From assembly GCF_006265175.1 (NCBI RefSeq), contig NZ_VDCQ01000002.1, positions 205,261 to 269,260 of the forward strand: DNA of 64,000 nucleotides, read 5' to 3'. The notes below the pieces were generated by a model. The model had not been told where the DNA came from. It did not search any database and saw nothing but the letters and a program-made list of their open reading frames with translations. The translations under genes were made by a program, and so were the position numbers. The DNA is from Paenibacillus hemerocallicola. GTDB lineage: Bacteria; Bacillota; Bacilli; Paenibacillales; NBRC-103111. This document shows, piece by piece, positions 43,416-51,633 of this stretch (within the stretch, counting starts at the first letter, position 1; every line of letters begins with the position of its first letter).

Positions 43416-44576
43416 TTGCAGACGACCGGAGACCAGCATCTTGTCAAAAAAATAAACAAAACGATCGTGCTGGACACGATCATCAAGCATAGTCCGCTAT
43501 CGCGCGCGCAATTGTCCGACATGACCGGGCTCCATAAAGGAACCGTCTCTACGCTCGTGAACGAGCTGATCGACGAGAAGCTCGTATACGAGATCGGCCT
43601 CGGCCGTTCGAGCGGCGGACGAAAGCCGGTCATGCTCGTATTCCACAAAACGGCCGGGTACGCCGTCGGCGTCGATCTCGGCGTCCGTTATATCCTCGCG
43701 GTGCTGACCGATCTGGAAGGGCGGATCGTCGGGGAGCTGCAGCTCGATCTGGAGGGCGGCGAGCCGGAAGGCGTACTCAAGCTTGTGGAGGAGGCCGTAC
43801 ATTCCCTGAAGGCGGGCGCGCCGCCGAGTCCATACGGCATCGTCGGTGCGGGTATTGGCGTAGCGGGCATCGTGGATGACAATGGAATAGTCCTGCTGGC
43901 GCCGAATCTGGGATGGGAGAACGTCGAGCTGCAGCGTCTGCTACAGGAGAAGCTGGGCTTTCCCGTTGCGATCGACAACGAAGCGAATGCCGGGGCTTTG
44001 GGCGAATTGCAGTACGGAGCGGCACGTGAAGCATCCGATATCGTCTATTTGAGCGTCGGCACCGGCATCGGGGCGGGTATCGTTATCGGCAGACAGCTCA
44101 TGAAGGGCTCCGGCGGATTCTCCGGAGAAATCGGCCATACGACGATCGAGACGAACGGCAAAAAATGCCGCTGCGGCAACAAAGGCTGCTGGGAGCAGTA
44201 TGCATCGGAGAGCTCCGTTATGGAGAAGGCCAGGACGCTCGGCATCGGGAAATTCGACGAGCTGATTGCGCTTGCGCGGCGCGAGTCTCCCGAAGCCGTT
44301 CGTCTGTTCCACGAGGTCGGCGAAAGTCTGGGCATCGGGATCGCCAACATCGTCAATACGTTCAACCCCGAGCTGATCCTGATCGGCAATCAAATGACCC
44401 GCGCGGAGCAGTGGATCCGCAATCCGATCGAGAGAGCCGTCGCCCACCGCTCACTGCCGTACAGCCGGCAGCAGGCGCAAATCCGATTTGCCTCGCTGGA
44501 CACCCACTCGGCCGTCCTTGGTGCCGCTCATCACGCCATCTCCGCCTTTTTCTCCAAGGACCGCGTCACCTTGTGA
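43416..44576 (+). CDS. xylR: ROK family transcriptional repressor, XylR-type
   Basis: Xylose-responsive repressor of 386 residues. The N-terminal winged helix-turn-helix (LSRAQLSDMTGLHKGTVSTLVNELI, residues 28-53) is followed by a ROK sugar-kinase-like domain with GVDLGVRYI near 87, DNEANAGALGE near 190 and the zinc motif CRCGNKGCWEQYA near 249. The TTG start at 43416 has GAGGG seven bases upstream. It is divergent from xylA, the classic arrangement, so it most likely represses the xyl operon and is released by xylose. The gene name rests on position and family. Confidence 0.88.
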   Translation: MQTTGDQHLVKKINKTIVLDTIIKHSPLSRAQLSDMTGLHKGTVSTLVNELIDEKLVYEIGLGRSSGGRKPVMLVFHKTAGYAVGVDLGVRYILAVLTDLEGRIVGELQLDLEGGEPEGVLKLVEEAVHSLKAGAPPSPYGIVGAGIGVAGIVDDNGIVLLAPNLGWENVELQRLLQEKLGFPVAIDNEANAGALGELQYGAAREASDIVYLSVGTGIGAGIVIGRQLMKGSGGFSGEIGHTTIETNGKKCRCGNKGCWEQYASESSVMEKARTLGIGKFDELIALARRESPEAVRLFHEVGESLGIGIANIVNTFNPELILIGNQMTRAEQWIRNPIERAVAHRSLPYSRQQAQIRFASLDTHSAVLGAAHHAISAFFSKDRVTL

Positions 44577-44675
44577 GAAGGGAATGCCTTTTCGCTGCGG
44601 CTCACGAATCCCGCGTTCGGGCATGGCGAGAGGAACGGATAGTTCCTTTACAAGACCCGTGAAAAACTCAGACGA

Positions 44676-44858
44676 GCTGTAAAACATACAGCTATTTCGA
44701 TAAATACTTGCCTCGCTGCCGTAGTGAACTGGAAAATATACAGTTGTTTTCGTTTGATTACGCCCATTTTACGGCCTGGTGGCGATTTAAATGTATATTT
44801 TCCAATTATTTCGGCAAATATTGCTAATTTCCTAAATATAACTGCATAATTTACATTT
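44676..44858. repeat. array of four AACTG...CAGTT palindromes
   Basis: AGCTG/CAGCT, AACTG/CAGTT, AAATG/CAATT and AACTG/CATTT arm pairs around AT-rich nine-base loops are centred near 44685, 44736, 44798 and 44849, giving distances of 51, 62 and 51 bp. The third copy is inverted in orientation and the last two have mismatched arms. The palindrome sequence is unrelated to the other arrays but the spacing is the same. No gene lies in this gap of 584 bases after xylR. Confidence 0.65.
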
Positions 44859-44952
44859 ATGCGTGGGGGACCAGCTTCCGTTGATGTCATTCGGTCGCTT
44901 TGCTTGGAGTGAGTCAACCGCCTTCTTAACCCGCCGAAGCTGTGAAAATGGG

Positions 44953-45125
44953 GTAAAGAGGAATGATGAGTTCCTTTAGCGCCCGCCGGGAGGCCGTTTC
45001 AGCCTTCTTTTCCGCGAATAGAGGAAATTTCCGTCCCTCTCGAGTCCACTTATGTGCCCGTTGCGTTGCCTGCGTTAAAGGAACTATTTGTTCCCTTCCA
45101 AATGAATAGAGGAAATGCTTGTTCT
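44953..45125. repeat. degenerate AAAGGAA...TTCCTTT palindromes
   Basis: Four palindrome-like sites with GGAA/TTCC cores (AAAGAGGAA, AATAGAGGAA, TTAAAGGAA, AATAGAGGAA on the left sides) are centred near 44967, 45029, 45087 and 45118. Distances are about 62, 57 and 31 bp, so this array is related in motif to 4056-4242 and 36801-37011 but only partly keeps their spacing. It fills the gap before the end of the DAHP synthase gene. Confidence 0.55.
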
Positions 45126-45160
45126 GTAATCCGCCGGATCGTCCGGCCTCGAAGGCCGCG

Positions 45161-46252
45161 TCACGATACCGGTACGCTTTGCCGGTACAGCCCCGAAGCT
45201 TTCACCTCCCGGACGAATTGCTCGAACTCGCCGATATCGAGCTGCTGATCCGCATCGGACAGCGCCGCAGGCGGATTCGGGTGAACCTCCACCATAATCC
45301 CGTCGGCTCCGGCCGCGAGCGCCGCTTTGGCGCAGGGCGCCATAATTTCTTTGCGCCCCGTCGAATGGCTCACGTCGACCAGCACCGGCAAATGGCTTTG
45401 CTGCTTCAATATCGGCACCGCCGATATGTCCAGCGTGTTGCGCGTCCACTTCTCGTACGTGCGTATTCCGCGCTCGATCAGCATAACCTCGCTGTTGCCG
45501 CGCGATACGATATATTCGGCCGCGTGCAAAAATTCGTCCAGCGTCGCCGCCAAACCGCGCTTCAGCAGCACCGGCTTGCGCATGTCGCCCGCCGCCTTCA
45601 GCAGCTCGAAATTATGCATGTTGCGGGCACCGATCTGGATAATATCCACGTAATCGGCCGCGCGCTCGAGATGACGGGGATCGACGATTTCGCTGATCGT
45701 CAACAGGCCGAATTCATCCGCCGCTTCCTTGAGCATGACGAGCCCCTCGAAGCCGAGTCCTTGAAAATCGTACGGCGACGTGCGCGGCTTGAACGCGCCG
45801 CCGCGGATAACCGGGACGCCTGCCCGCTTCAACGAAGCCGCGACCTCCATGACCTGCTCCGCGCTTTCGACAGAGCACGGTCCGGCAACAAGCACCGAAT
45901 CGGATCCTCCTATCGCCGTACCTTTGATGCGGATTATGGTATCCTCCGTCTTGCTTTTCCGGCTTACCAGCAGTTGAGGCTTGCCCGCCGGCTGCTGCAG
46001 CTGGAGCGTCGCCTTGAATATTTCCTTGAACAGATGCCGGATGACGGCGTCCTCGAAAGGTCCTTCGTTGCGTGCGGCGAGCCGGTCCAACATCTCGTTC
46101 TCCCGGACCGGGTCGTGAAACGGCAGCCCTTCGCTTTTCTTGATTTCGCCTATTTCGATGCCGATGCTTGCCCGTTCGGACAGCAGCTTCAGCAATTCCC
46201 CGTTTATGCCGTCCAATCGCTCTCTCAGTTCATGTATCCGGTTGTTGTCCAT
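45161..46252 (-). CDS. aroA: bifunctional chorismate mutase / DAHP synthase
   Basis: First enzyme of the shikimate pathway (phosphoenolpyruvate plus erythrose 4-phosphate to DAHP) with a fused AroQ-type chorismate mutase that provides feedback sensing. 363 residues, matching Bacillus AroA. The mutase domain covers residues 1-85 ([20 protein letters not shown]), and the type I-beta DAHP synthase covers about 110-360 ([18 protein letters not shown] near 120, [18 protein letters not shown] near 150, the [11 protein letters not shown] block near 300). ATG at 46252 has AAGGAG nine bases upstream. A T-box leader lies directly upstream. Confidence 0.93.
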   Translation of the reverse strand: MDNNRIHELRERLDGINGELLKLLSERASIGIEIGEIKKSEGLPFHDPVRENEMLDRLAARNEGPFEDAVIRHLFKEIFKATLQLQQPAGKPQLLVSRKSKTEDTIIRIKGTAIGGSDSVLVAGPCSVESAEQVMEVAASLKRAGVPVIRGGAFKPRTSPYDFQGLGFEGLVMLKEAADEFGLLTISEIVDPRHLERAADYVDIIQIGARNMHNFELLKAAGDMRKPVLLKRGLAATLDEFLHAAEYIVSRGNSEVMLIERGIRTYEKWTRNTLDISAVPILKQQSHLPVLVDVSHSTGRKEIMAPCAKAALAAGADGIMVEVHPNPPAALSDADQQLDIGEFEQFVREVKASGLYRQSVPVS

Positions 46253-46288
46253 AAGTAATCGCTCCTTGGCGGAAATGTTTTGTAAAAA

Positions 46289-46580
46289 CACAAAAAGCCC
46301 CTCATCCTCAAGGGACGGGGAACCGCGGTACCACCCTTATTAGAAAAACGTCAGCTGCCGGCTAGCCGCTCGTCGTTCTCGCTCGAAGCACATTAACGGC
46401 GTGCGCCCGGGGCTTCTCTACTCGGCTGGCGGACCGATGCTGCGTCCGTCCCTTTCAAGGCCCGACTCGGGAGCGAACTTCAGCGAAACGTACCGTCGGG
46501 CGCTCTCAGTCTATCGGCGCTCCGTCCCTGTTGCGGCCGGCTTTCGCTTACTTTTCTCCGTCATCGTCTTGCGTGTATGA
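46289..46580 (-). ncRNA. T-box riboswitch leader of the DAHP synthase gene
   Basis: The minus-strand leader contains the T-box sequence AGGGTGGTACCGCGG at 46323-46337, which pairs with the tRNA acceptor end, followed by a terminator stem (CCCC...GGGG) and CTTTTTG at 46290-46320. Upstream, AGTA and GAA elements of a Stem I are seen, and after GAAG comes TTC, a possible phenylalanine specifier codon. Uncharged tRNA would favour the antiterminator and allow transcription of the aromatic pathway gene. The class is clear. The specifier reading is tentative. Confidence 0.92.
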
Positions 46581-46585
46581 ATGAG

Positions 46586-46614
46586 ATTATAGAATATTCG
46601 CGCGAGTTGCGCAA
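46586..46614 (-). promoter_or_regulatory. promoter of the T-box/DAHP synthase unit
   Basis: TTGCGC (46609-46614) and a perfect TATAAT (46586-46591) on the minus strand are separated by 17 bases. Transcription would start near 46579 and run into the T-box leader. Confidence 0.65.
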
Positions 46615-46738
46615 TAGGCTGCTGGGAAGCTTTAACGCGGCAAACCGACGGTCGCGATCTCCCAAAAATCGAGCCGAACCAACAATTTCCGATGCGCCCC
46701 GGACGCTCCCCTGTTATAATAATAAAAGTGTTTAAAAA

Positions 46739-46767
46739 TGGAAGAGGTCGGATTTGAACCGGCGAAG
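46739..46767 (-). pseudogene. tRNA 3'-end fragment with CCA
   Basis: On the minus strand GCCGGTTCAAATCCGAC resembles a T-arm with one mismatch in the stem and the canonical TTCAAAT loop. It is followed by CTCTTCCA, ending in CCA at 46739-46741. The remaining parts of a tRNA are absent. It lies just before the sigma factor start codon and includes part of its leader. Confidence 0.5.
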
Positions 46768-46782
46768 GGGAGGCACCGTCTA

Positions 46783-47367
46783 ATGAAAGAGGTGAAACAA
46801 GTGGAAACCGGCGCCAGCGAAAAATTCGACTATTTGAGATACATATCCGAGACGACCGATCAGAAAGCGATATTGCGCGAACTGATGACCGCCTACGGAG
46901 ACGACGTTTGGAACTACGCGTTCAGCATATGCCGCAAAACCGATTTGGCCGACGACATTACGCAGGACGTATTTTTGAAAGTGTACCGCAGACTTACGTC
47001 TTTTCGCGGAGAGTCCTCCGTCAAGACGTGGCTGCTGACGATAACCCGCAATACGGCACTCGATTACAAACGGTCGGCGTTCTGGCGCAGAGTGACTTTG
47101 ATGGATATGATCTCGCCGCACGGCTCGCACCGTTCGGCGGAGAACGAAGCGCTGGAAAACTTGACGGTAAGCAGCATTTGGACGCAAGTGCTGCAGCTTC
47201 CGCCAAAATATAGAGAAGTCCTCATCTTGTTTGCTCATCATCAGCTGTCGATGAAGGAGATTGCGGACGTGCTGGGTATCAGCGTCGGTACGGTCAAATC
47301 GAGACTGCACCATGCGCGGCTCAACATCTTGAAGGCGAAGGAGCGCGGGAACGATGAAACGGATTGA
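46783..47367 (+). CDS. ECF-type RNA polymerase sigma factor
   Basis: Extracytoplasmic-function sigma-70 factor of 194 residues. Region 2 (YAFSICRKTDLADDITQDVFLKVYRRL, residues 39-65) binds core polymerase and the -10 box. Region 4 (LPPKYREVLILFAHHQLSMKEIADVLGISVGTVKSRLHHA near 140-178) contacts the -35 box. ATG at 46783 has GGGGAGG nine bases upstream. GTG at 46801 is an alternative. Its 3' end overlaps the next gene by 14 bases, the usual arrangement with a membrane-bound regulator. The stimulus is unknown. Confidence 0.9.
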   Translation: MKEVKQVETGASEKFDYLRYISETTDQKAILRELMTAYGDDVWNYAFSICRKTDLADDITQDVFLKVYRRLTSFRGESSVKTWLLTITRNTALDYKRSAFWRRVTLMDMISPHGSHRSAENEALENLTVSSIWTQVLQLPPKYREVLILFAHHQLSMKEIADVLGISVGTVKSRLHHARLNILKAKERGNDETD

Positions 47368-48544
47368 CGCCGATTTCGAAACCGAACTGGAACGCGAACT
47401 GTTATCCGCCCCATTGCGGCGCAAAGGGTTTACGAACGAACTGCGAAAGCGCATCGAAGAACGCGTAGACGAGAAAACGAAGTGCTCCCGGTCCCGTTTT
47501 CCACTTGCCGGCTCTCTATTGTCCGTATTTGTCGTTGCCGCGGCTTTCGCCGCCTTCTTCCTGTTCGAAGACAACGCCGAGAAGACGGCGATGCCGGAGG
47601 AGAATGCGGTCACGATGAAGCAGGTTCTGGAGCCTTTGGCCTACGGCGATTACGCCGAGCAGCAATCGTTCACCTCCGGGCTGCTGATCGGTCTGCGAAC
47701 CGACGATAAGGAAACGTCTTACCGGACGCTGTATATCGCTCCGAGGAAGGAGCGTCCCGCCATCGTTGCCCAAGGGAGCGGCATTCTCGTCCCCTACAAG
47801 CGGGATTTCTGGAAAATCGAACCGCTTCATTATGAGACTGTAACGGACCGTTACGAGTTTTTCGTATCGCACCCTGCAGCCGAACGGACCGCCGAGGGGA
47901 GAAAGGTCGGACCGGGCTTGTTCAAGGATAATCCGGACGAGAAAGTGATTCATACGGAGAAAATATTGTTCGCCGCCAATGAATACGTCTCGATCGGTCA
48001 AATGAACGAAGTAATCGCCGGAAACGATTCCAGCTCGATCAGCCGGGCTTGGACGACGACGATTCCGGGCTTGGCGTCGAAGCGCAATCCGGTGACGCTG
48101 AACGAAGTGCTTCAGACAAAGCTTGCGCCGGTCGAGTATACGACCGACCAATGGTTCGTCGCCCGCAGTCAAGGCCGCTGGGTCGCCATGGCGGCCGAAT
48201 CGGCTTCGATGAAAACCGCCAAAGGCGACATTGTTTACGATTTCCGGCAGGTCGGCGTCCAGCTGCCCAAATCGGTCATCAACCATGACGAGCCTTGCTG
48301 CACCTGGACCGATCTCGGCACCCGTTTTCCGGATGCGAAAGACACGTTTTCCTCGCCGTCCAAAGATATGACGGTCGTCGCGACCGACGGCTTGCTGCTC
48401 GTCTTCGGAAGTCCGAGTCAGCTGTCCGGCGAGCCGGCCTTGTCGATCAAGCTCAAGACGAAGGAAACCGTCGTCATGGCGCAGTGGGCAACCGACCATT
48501 ATGTCGAGGAATGGGCCCAGAAAACGGCCGAGCTGCTTCGTTGA
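47354..48544 (+). CDS. membrane-anchored anti-sigma-like partner protein
   Basis: A 396-residue protein with about 50 cytoplasmic N-terminal residues, one transmembrane helix (LLSVFVVAAAFAAFFLF near residue 55) and a long extracellular domain of unknown fold. Position after, and overlap with, an ECF sigma gene indicate that the cytoplasmic part holds the sigma factor inactive until the outer domain senses a signal (family knowledge plus inference). No zinc-binding anti-sigma motif is visible in the N-terminus, so it belongs to a non-ZAS class or is a regulator of another kind. Confidence 0.7.
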   Translation: MKRIDADFETELERELLSAPLRRKGFTNELRKRIEERVDEKTKCSRSRFPLAGSLLSVFVVAAAFAAFFLFEDNAEKTAMPEENAVTMKQVLEPLAYGDYAEQQSFTSGLLIGLRTDDKETSYRTLYIAPRKERPAIVAQGSGILVPYKRDFWKIEPLHYETVTDRYEFFVSHPAAERTAEGRKVGPGLFKDNPDEKVIHTEKILFAANEYVSIGQMNEVIAGNDSSSISRAWTTTIPGLASKRNPVTLNEVLQTKLAPVEYTTDQWFVARSQGRWVAMAAESASMKTAKGDIVYDFRQVGVQLPKSVINHDEPCCTWTDLGTRFPDAKDTFSSPSKDMTVVATDGLLLVFGSPSQLSGEPALSIKLKTKETVVMAQWATDHYVEEWAQKTAELLR

Positions 48545-48663
48545 GACCGCGTCAGCGCGGATTCACCCTCAAGCTTTGGCGCTATTCCTGATCGTTCAAA
48601 TTGCCGACAGCCGCACGATTTATACGGTATACATGCCTCCGCCATTACGCCCTCCGTTACATT

Positions 48664-48708
48664 AAAGGCCGGGAACCCGCATCGACGATGCAGAATTCCC
48701 GGCCTTTT
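48664..48708. terminator. bidirectional terminator
   Basis: AAAGGCCGGGAA pairs with TTCCCGGCCTTTT, with an inner GCATCG/CGATGC stem, between the convergent sigma-operon and mutS2-like genes. A- and T-tracts make it usable in both directions. Confidence 0.85.
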
Positions 48709-48757
48709 GACGTATGCACACGGAACTGGAAGAAGCGTCTTTACGAGGAAAAATGCA

Positions 48758-50692
48758 TCACTCGTCCGATTTCTTCGTGATCATGACGCCTTCCACGTGC
48801 TTGCGGCTCATCAGCTTTTTCTTTTTCCGGTTTTCCTTCGTTTCGAATACGATATCGAAATCGTAATCGTCCGGGTACAGCTCCTTTTTGGCGATATGCA
48901 GGACCAGTCTTTTCTTGTTGATTTTGCATTTTTGCTTCTGGATCATGACCCCTACATTGCCGCGACCGTCCTCTTCCTCGTACACGATGCCGGTCTTGCC
49001 CAAATACGAGATGAGTACGCTGTCGCCTACCTCGAATCGCTTCGGCACCGGATTCGCGCCCTCCTCCTTCTCCCCGGCAGCAGGCTGCGTAGGCTCAGGG
49101 GCTTCCGGTCCCTCTTCTTCCTCCGGCGGCAGAGTCTTTGCCGCGATAGCCTCGCTTCGCTCGATTCCCCTATTGGCCGTCCATTCCTGCGACCTGCTGA
49201 TAATGTCCGGAGGAATGCCCAATTTACTGGCGATATGGAAAGCGTAGCTTTGTCCGGCTTCCCCGATGCGCAGCCGGTAGAGCGGATGCAGCGTCTCCGC
49301 ATCGAACTCCATGCGGGCGTTCTGAAATCCGCGGGTGTCGGCGGCGAAATGTTTGATTTCGTTAAAATGGGTCGTCGCCACGACGGTAGCCCCCCGTTCG
49401 TGCAGCGCCTCCAATATGGCGATGGACAGCCCGACTCCTTCGCCCGGATCGGTGCCGGACGCCATTTCGTCCAAGAGGACGAGCGTGGACCGGTCGGCGA
49501 TCTTCAAAATGTCGACCATGTTGCGGATATGGGCGGAGAACGTGCTGAGCGATTGCTCGATGCTTTGACCGTCGCCGATATCGGCGGTCACATTCGTGAA
49601 GACGGCGAGCTCGCTGCCTTCGCCGACCGGCACGGGCATGCCCGATTGCGCCATTAACGTCAGCAGTCCTACCGTCTTCAGGGCGATCGTCTTGCCTCCC
49701 GTATTCGGCCCGGTAATAATAAGCGTCGAATACGATTTGCCGATCGTAAAATCGAGCGGGACGGTAGACGGACCCAACAGCGGATGCCTCCCGCCGCGCA
49801 ACCGGATAAAACCCCTGTCGTTCAGCTCCACGTTCCGGCCTCCGACGGTCAGCGCATATTTCGCCTTCGCGAACAGGAAATCATAAGCCCCGATCGTCTC
49901 GACGTTAACCCGCAGCTCCCGGTCCGATTCCTCCACGATCCCCGTCAAGTAGGCGAGCACCTTCGTCTCTTCCCTCGCCTCCTCTGCCCGCAGCTCGGCT
50001 AGCTCGTGCTGCAAGTGCGCGATTTCCTGCGGCTCGATATACACCGTCTGGCCGCTGGACGATTCATCCAGCACGCTCCCGCTTACGAGCTTCCGATGCT
50101 CTTTTTTGATCGGCAGCACGTAACGGCCGGATCGCAGGCTGTATAAATTTTCCTGCATGATCGGGCGATGCCTGCTCATAAGCGCGTCCATCCTATTTTT
50201 GATCTTCTCGGCGACGGCTGCAATTTTTCTCCGCGCCTTGGTCAATTCGCGGCTTGCTCCGTCGTCCACCTGCCCGTTCCTTATGCACCTGTCGATTTCC
50301 CGCTTCAACGAAGCCAGCTCATGCAGCGAATCGGCATATACGGCTACCCGCGGCGCGATCGCCAGCTTCGAGGCCATATAGGAAGCCAGCTGGCCGCAGC
50401 CTTGCAGGAACAGGCGGATGTTGGCAAAATCCCGCTCGTCGAACACATAGCCGGTCCCCGACAGCTGGAGAACGGTCTCGATCCCGCCAAGCGACGGGAT
50501 CGGCACGCTCGCCCCGTTGTTCAATACCGCCAGCGCCTCGGCCGTTTCATCCAGCGCATGCCGCGCCGTCCTCAGCCCGGTCAGCGGTTTCATGTCGATG
50601 GCGTGTCTCTTGCCCAAGTACGACACGGCGTACTCTTCCACCGCTTGCTTGATTTTTCCATACTCCAGCAGTTGCATGTTGCGTTCGTTCAT
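48758..50692 (-). CDS. MutS2-like ATPase lacking the Smr domain
   Basis: MutS family protein of 644 residues. After the helical lever/clamp regions (1-300), the ATPase domain shows Walker A ITGPNTGGKT near residue 326, Walker B TLVLLDEMASGTDPGEG near 408 and VVATTHFNE near 438. The C-terminus holds a KOW-like beta segment (VGDSVLISYLGKTGIVYEE) and ends in a basic tail. Standard MutS2 proteins are near 780 residues and end in a nuclease Smr domain; that domain is missing here, so this is a paralogue, perhaps of the short MutS-like group. MutS2 acts on recombination intermediates or stalled ribosomes. ATG at 50692 has AAAGGAG ten bases upstream. Confidence 0.85.
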   Translation of the reverse strand: MNERNMQLLEYGKIKQAVEEYAVSYLGKRHAIDMKPLTGLRTARHALDETAEALAVLNNGASVPIPSLGGIETVLQLSGTGYVFDERDFANIRLFLQGCGQLASYMASKLAIAPRVAVYADSLHELASLKREIDRCIRNGQVDDGASRELTKARRKIAAVAEKIKNRMDALMSRHRPIMQENLYSLRSGRYVLPIKKEHRKLVSGSVLDESSSGQTVYIEPQEIAHLQHELAELRAEEAREETKVLAYLTGIVEESDRELRVNVETIGAYDFLFAKAKYALTVGGRNVELNDRGFIRLRGGRHPLLGPSTVPLDFTIGKSYSTLIITGPNTGGKTIALKTVGLLTLMAQSGMPVPVGEGSELAVFTNVTADIGDGQSIEQSLSTFSAHIRNMVDILKIADRSTLVLLDEMASGTDPGEGVGLSIAILEALHERGATVVATTHFNEIKHFAADTRGFQNARMEFDAETLHPLYRLRIGEAGQSYAFHIASKLGIPPDIISRSQEWTANRGIERSEAIAAKTLPPEEEEGPEAPEPTQPAAGEKEEGANPVPKRFEVGDSVLISYLGKTGIVYEEEDGRGNVGVMIQKQKCKINKKRLVLHIAKKELYPDDYDFDIVFETKENRKKKKLMSRKHVEGVMITKKSDE

Positions 50693-50722
50693 CGTTCGAT
50701 CTCTCCTTTTGTCAACCTGAGT

Positions 50723-50778
50723 AAAAAACAAAAAAAGGAAGGCAAAGAATGAGCATAACGTCATTCTTTGCCTTCCTT
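50723..50778 (-). terminator. strong hairpin with T-tract just before the mutS2-like gene
   Basis: An 18-base perfect stem (50735-50752 with 50761-50778) and an eight-base loop are followed on the minus strand by TTTTTTTGTTTTTT. It lies 30 bases ahead of the mutS2-like ribosome site, so it stops upstream minus-strand transcription or works as an attenuator for that gene. Confidence 0.8.
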
Positions 50779-50805
50779 ATCGCTTATGCGGGCATACCGA
50801 AACAA

Positions 50806-50833
50806 ACAAAAAAACGTGCTGAACAACAGCACG
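50806..50833 (-). terminator. terminator of the ncRNA
   Basis: CGTGCTG and CAGCACG form a perfect seven-base stem around TTGTT, followed by TTTTTTTG on the minus strand. Confidence 0.85.
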
Positions 50834-51035
50834 GATTCGGCGCTTGGATAAGCTTATCCTGGCATTGGATGATATCCGCTGTTCTTAACTAATTTCCGGA
50901 GGTGCGCTGCCGGGAACGACAAAGCCAGCACCCCGATTAACGCGGAATGCTCCCGAAGGCAACTGCAGCCTCGCTATGGAATTGGGTTTAGTTAAGAACG
51001 TACACCGACATCAAAATCTCTCCCAGTACAAAGTT
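50806..51035 (-). ncRNA. structured non-coding RNA, about 230 nt, class unresolved
   Basis: A consensus promoter at 51042-51070 and an intrinsic terminator at 50806-50833 bound a minus-strand transcript without a plausible reading frame. A perfect 12-bp closing helix (50881-50892 with 50988-50999, GTTCTTAACTAA and complement) encloses about 95 bases with further stems, including a GGTG..CTG/CAGCACC pairing. A GGATAAGCTTATCC dyad follows. Length, own promoter and own terminator fit a housekeeping regulatory RNA such as 6S RNA, but I could not match the sequence to 6S, SRP, RNase P, tmRNA or a riboswitch with confidence. Confidence 0.7.
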
Positions 51036-51041
51036 ACCCTG

Positions 51042-51070
51042 ATTATATATCCGCTGGATCTCTCCGTCAA
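51042..51070 (-). promoter_or_regulatory. sigma-A promoter of the ncRNA
   Basis: TTGACG (51065-51070) and TATAAT (51042-51047) on the minus strand are separated by exactly 17 bases, a near-consensus promoter. Transcription would begin at about 51035. Confidence 0.85.
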
Positions 51071-51146
51071 GGCCGCAGGCCGCCGTAAGCAGATAAAGGA
51101 CTACACACACGGGCCGGCTTCCGCTACAATTAAGTAAAAAAGTTTC

Positions 51147-51178
51147 TTGACCTTGACACCAATGTCAAGGTTTATAGT
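51147..51178 (+). promoter_or_regulatory. MerR-type promoter/operator
   Basis: The dyad CCTTGACA...TGTCAAGG (51151-51170) lies between a -35 TTGACC (51147-51152) and a -10 TATAGT (51173-51178) spaced 20 bases apart. The over-long spacer with a dyad inside is the hallmark of promoters that MerR proteins twist to activate. It sits 40 bases before the merR-like gene, so the operon is autoregulated. Confidence 0.8.
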
Positions 51179-51219
51179 GGATGTGCGGCACGGAAAACGA
51201 ACAATCGGAGGCGTCGCGG

Positions 51220-51633
51220 ATGAAAATCGGAGAGCTGTCCCGCCAAACCGGCGCAAGCTTGCGCTCGCTGCGATATTACGAACAACAGAAGCTGCTTGCG
51301 CCCATGCGGACCGACAACGGGTATCGGGAGTACAGCCCGTTTGCGGTCGAGCAGGTGGAGACGATCCGGTTTTACTTGAACCTGGGCTTCACGACAGAGC
51401 AGATCGCCGGTTTTTTGCAATGCGTGCTGCAAAACAAAGAAGCGTTCTGCCGGGACGTACTGCCGGTCTACGAAACGAAGATCGCCGAGCTCGACGACCA
51501 GATCCGGCTGCTGGCCCGGATCAAATCGAATTTGGAGGACCGGGTCCGGGCGATTATGGAGGAGCGGGGACAGTCGTCGCCGGTACGAATGAAAGGAGAC
51601 AAAAGGAATGACAGCGATCGCGATGACGGATGA
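51220..51633 (+). CDS. MerR family transcriptional regulator
   Basis: A 137-residue MerR-type activator. The winged helix-turn-helix is MKIGELSRQTGASLRSLRYY with the following wing block QKLLAPMRTDNGYREYS, then a dimerisation coiled coil (residues 75-120). The effector end is short. A cysteine at about residue 83 (NKEAFCRDV) is present, but no metal-binding pair is evident. ATG at 51220 has CGGAGG eight bases upstream. It is coupled to a thioredoxin gene by a 26-base overlap, which points to sensing of thiol or redox stress. Confidence 0.88.
   Translation: MKIGELSRQTGASLRSLRYYEQQKLLAPMRTDNGYREYSPFAVEQVETIRFYLNLGFTTEQIAGFLQCVLQNKEAFCRDVLPVYETKIAELDDQIRLLARIKSNLEDRVRAIMEERGQSSPVRMKGDKRNDSDRDDG

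Noticed and set aside
50735-50778. Riboswitch in front of the mutS2-like gene
   Set aside because: Only a terminator-like hairpin is seen. No aptamer motif of a known class is present between it and the ncRNA terminator.
50806-51035. Firm identification of the ncRNA as 6S RNA
   Set aside because: Size and setting fit, but the central region is a perfect 12-bp helix rather than an open bubble, and I could not recall a sequence match.
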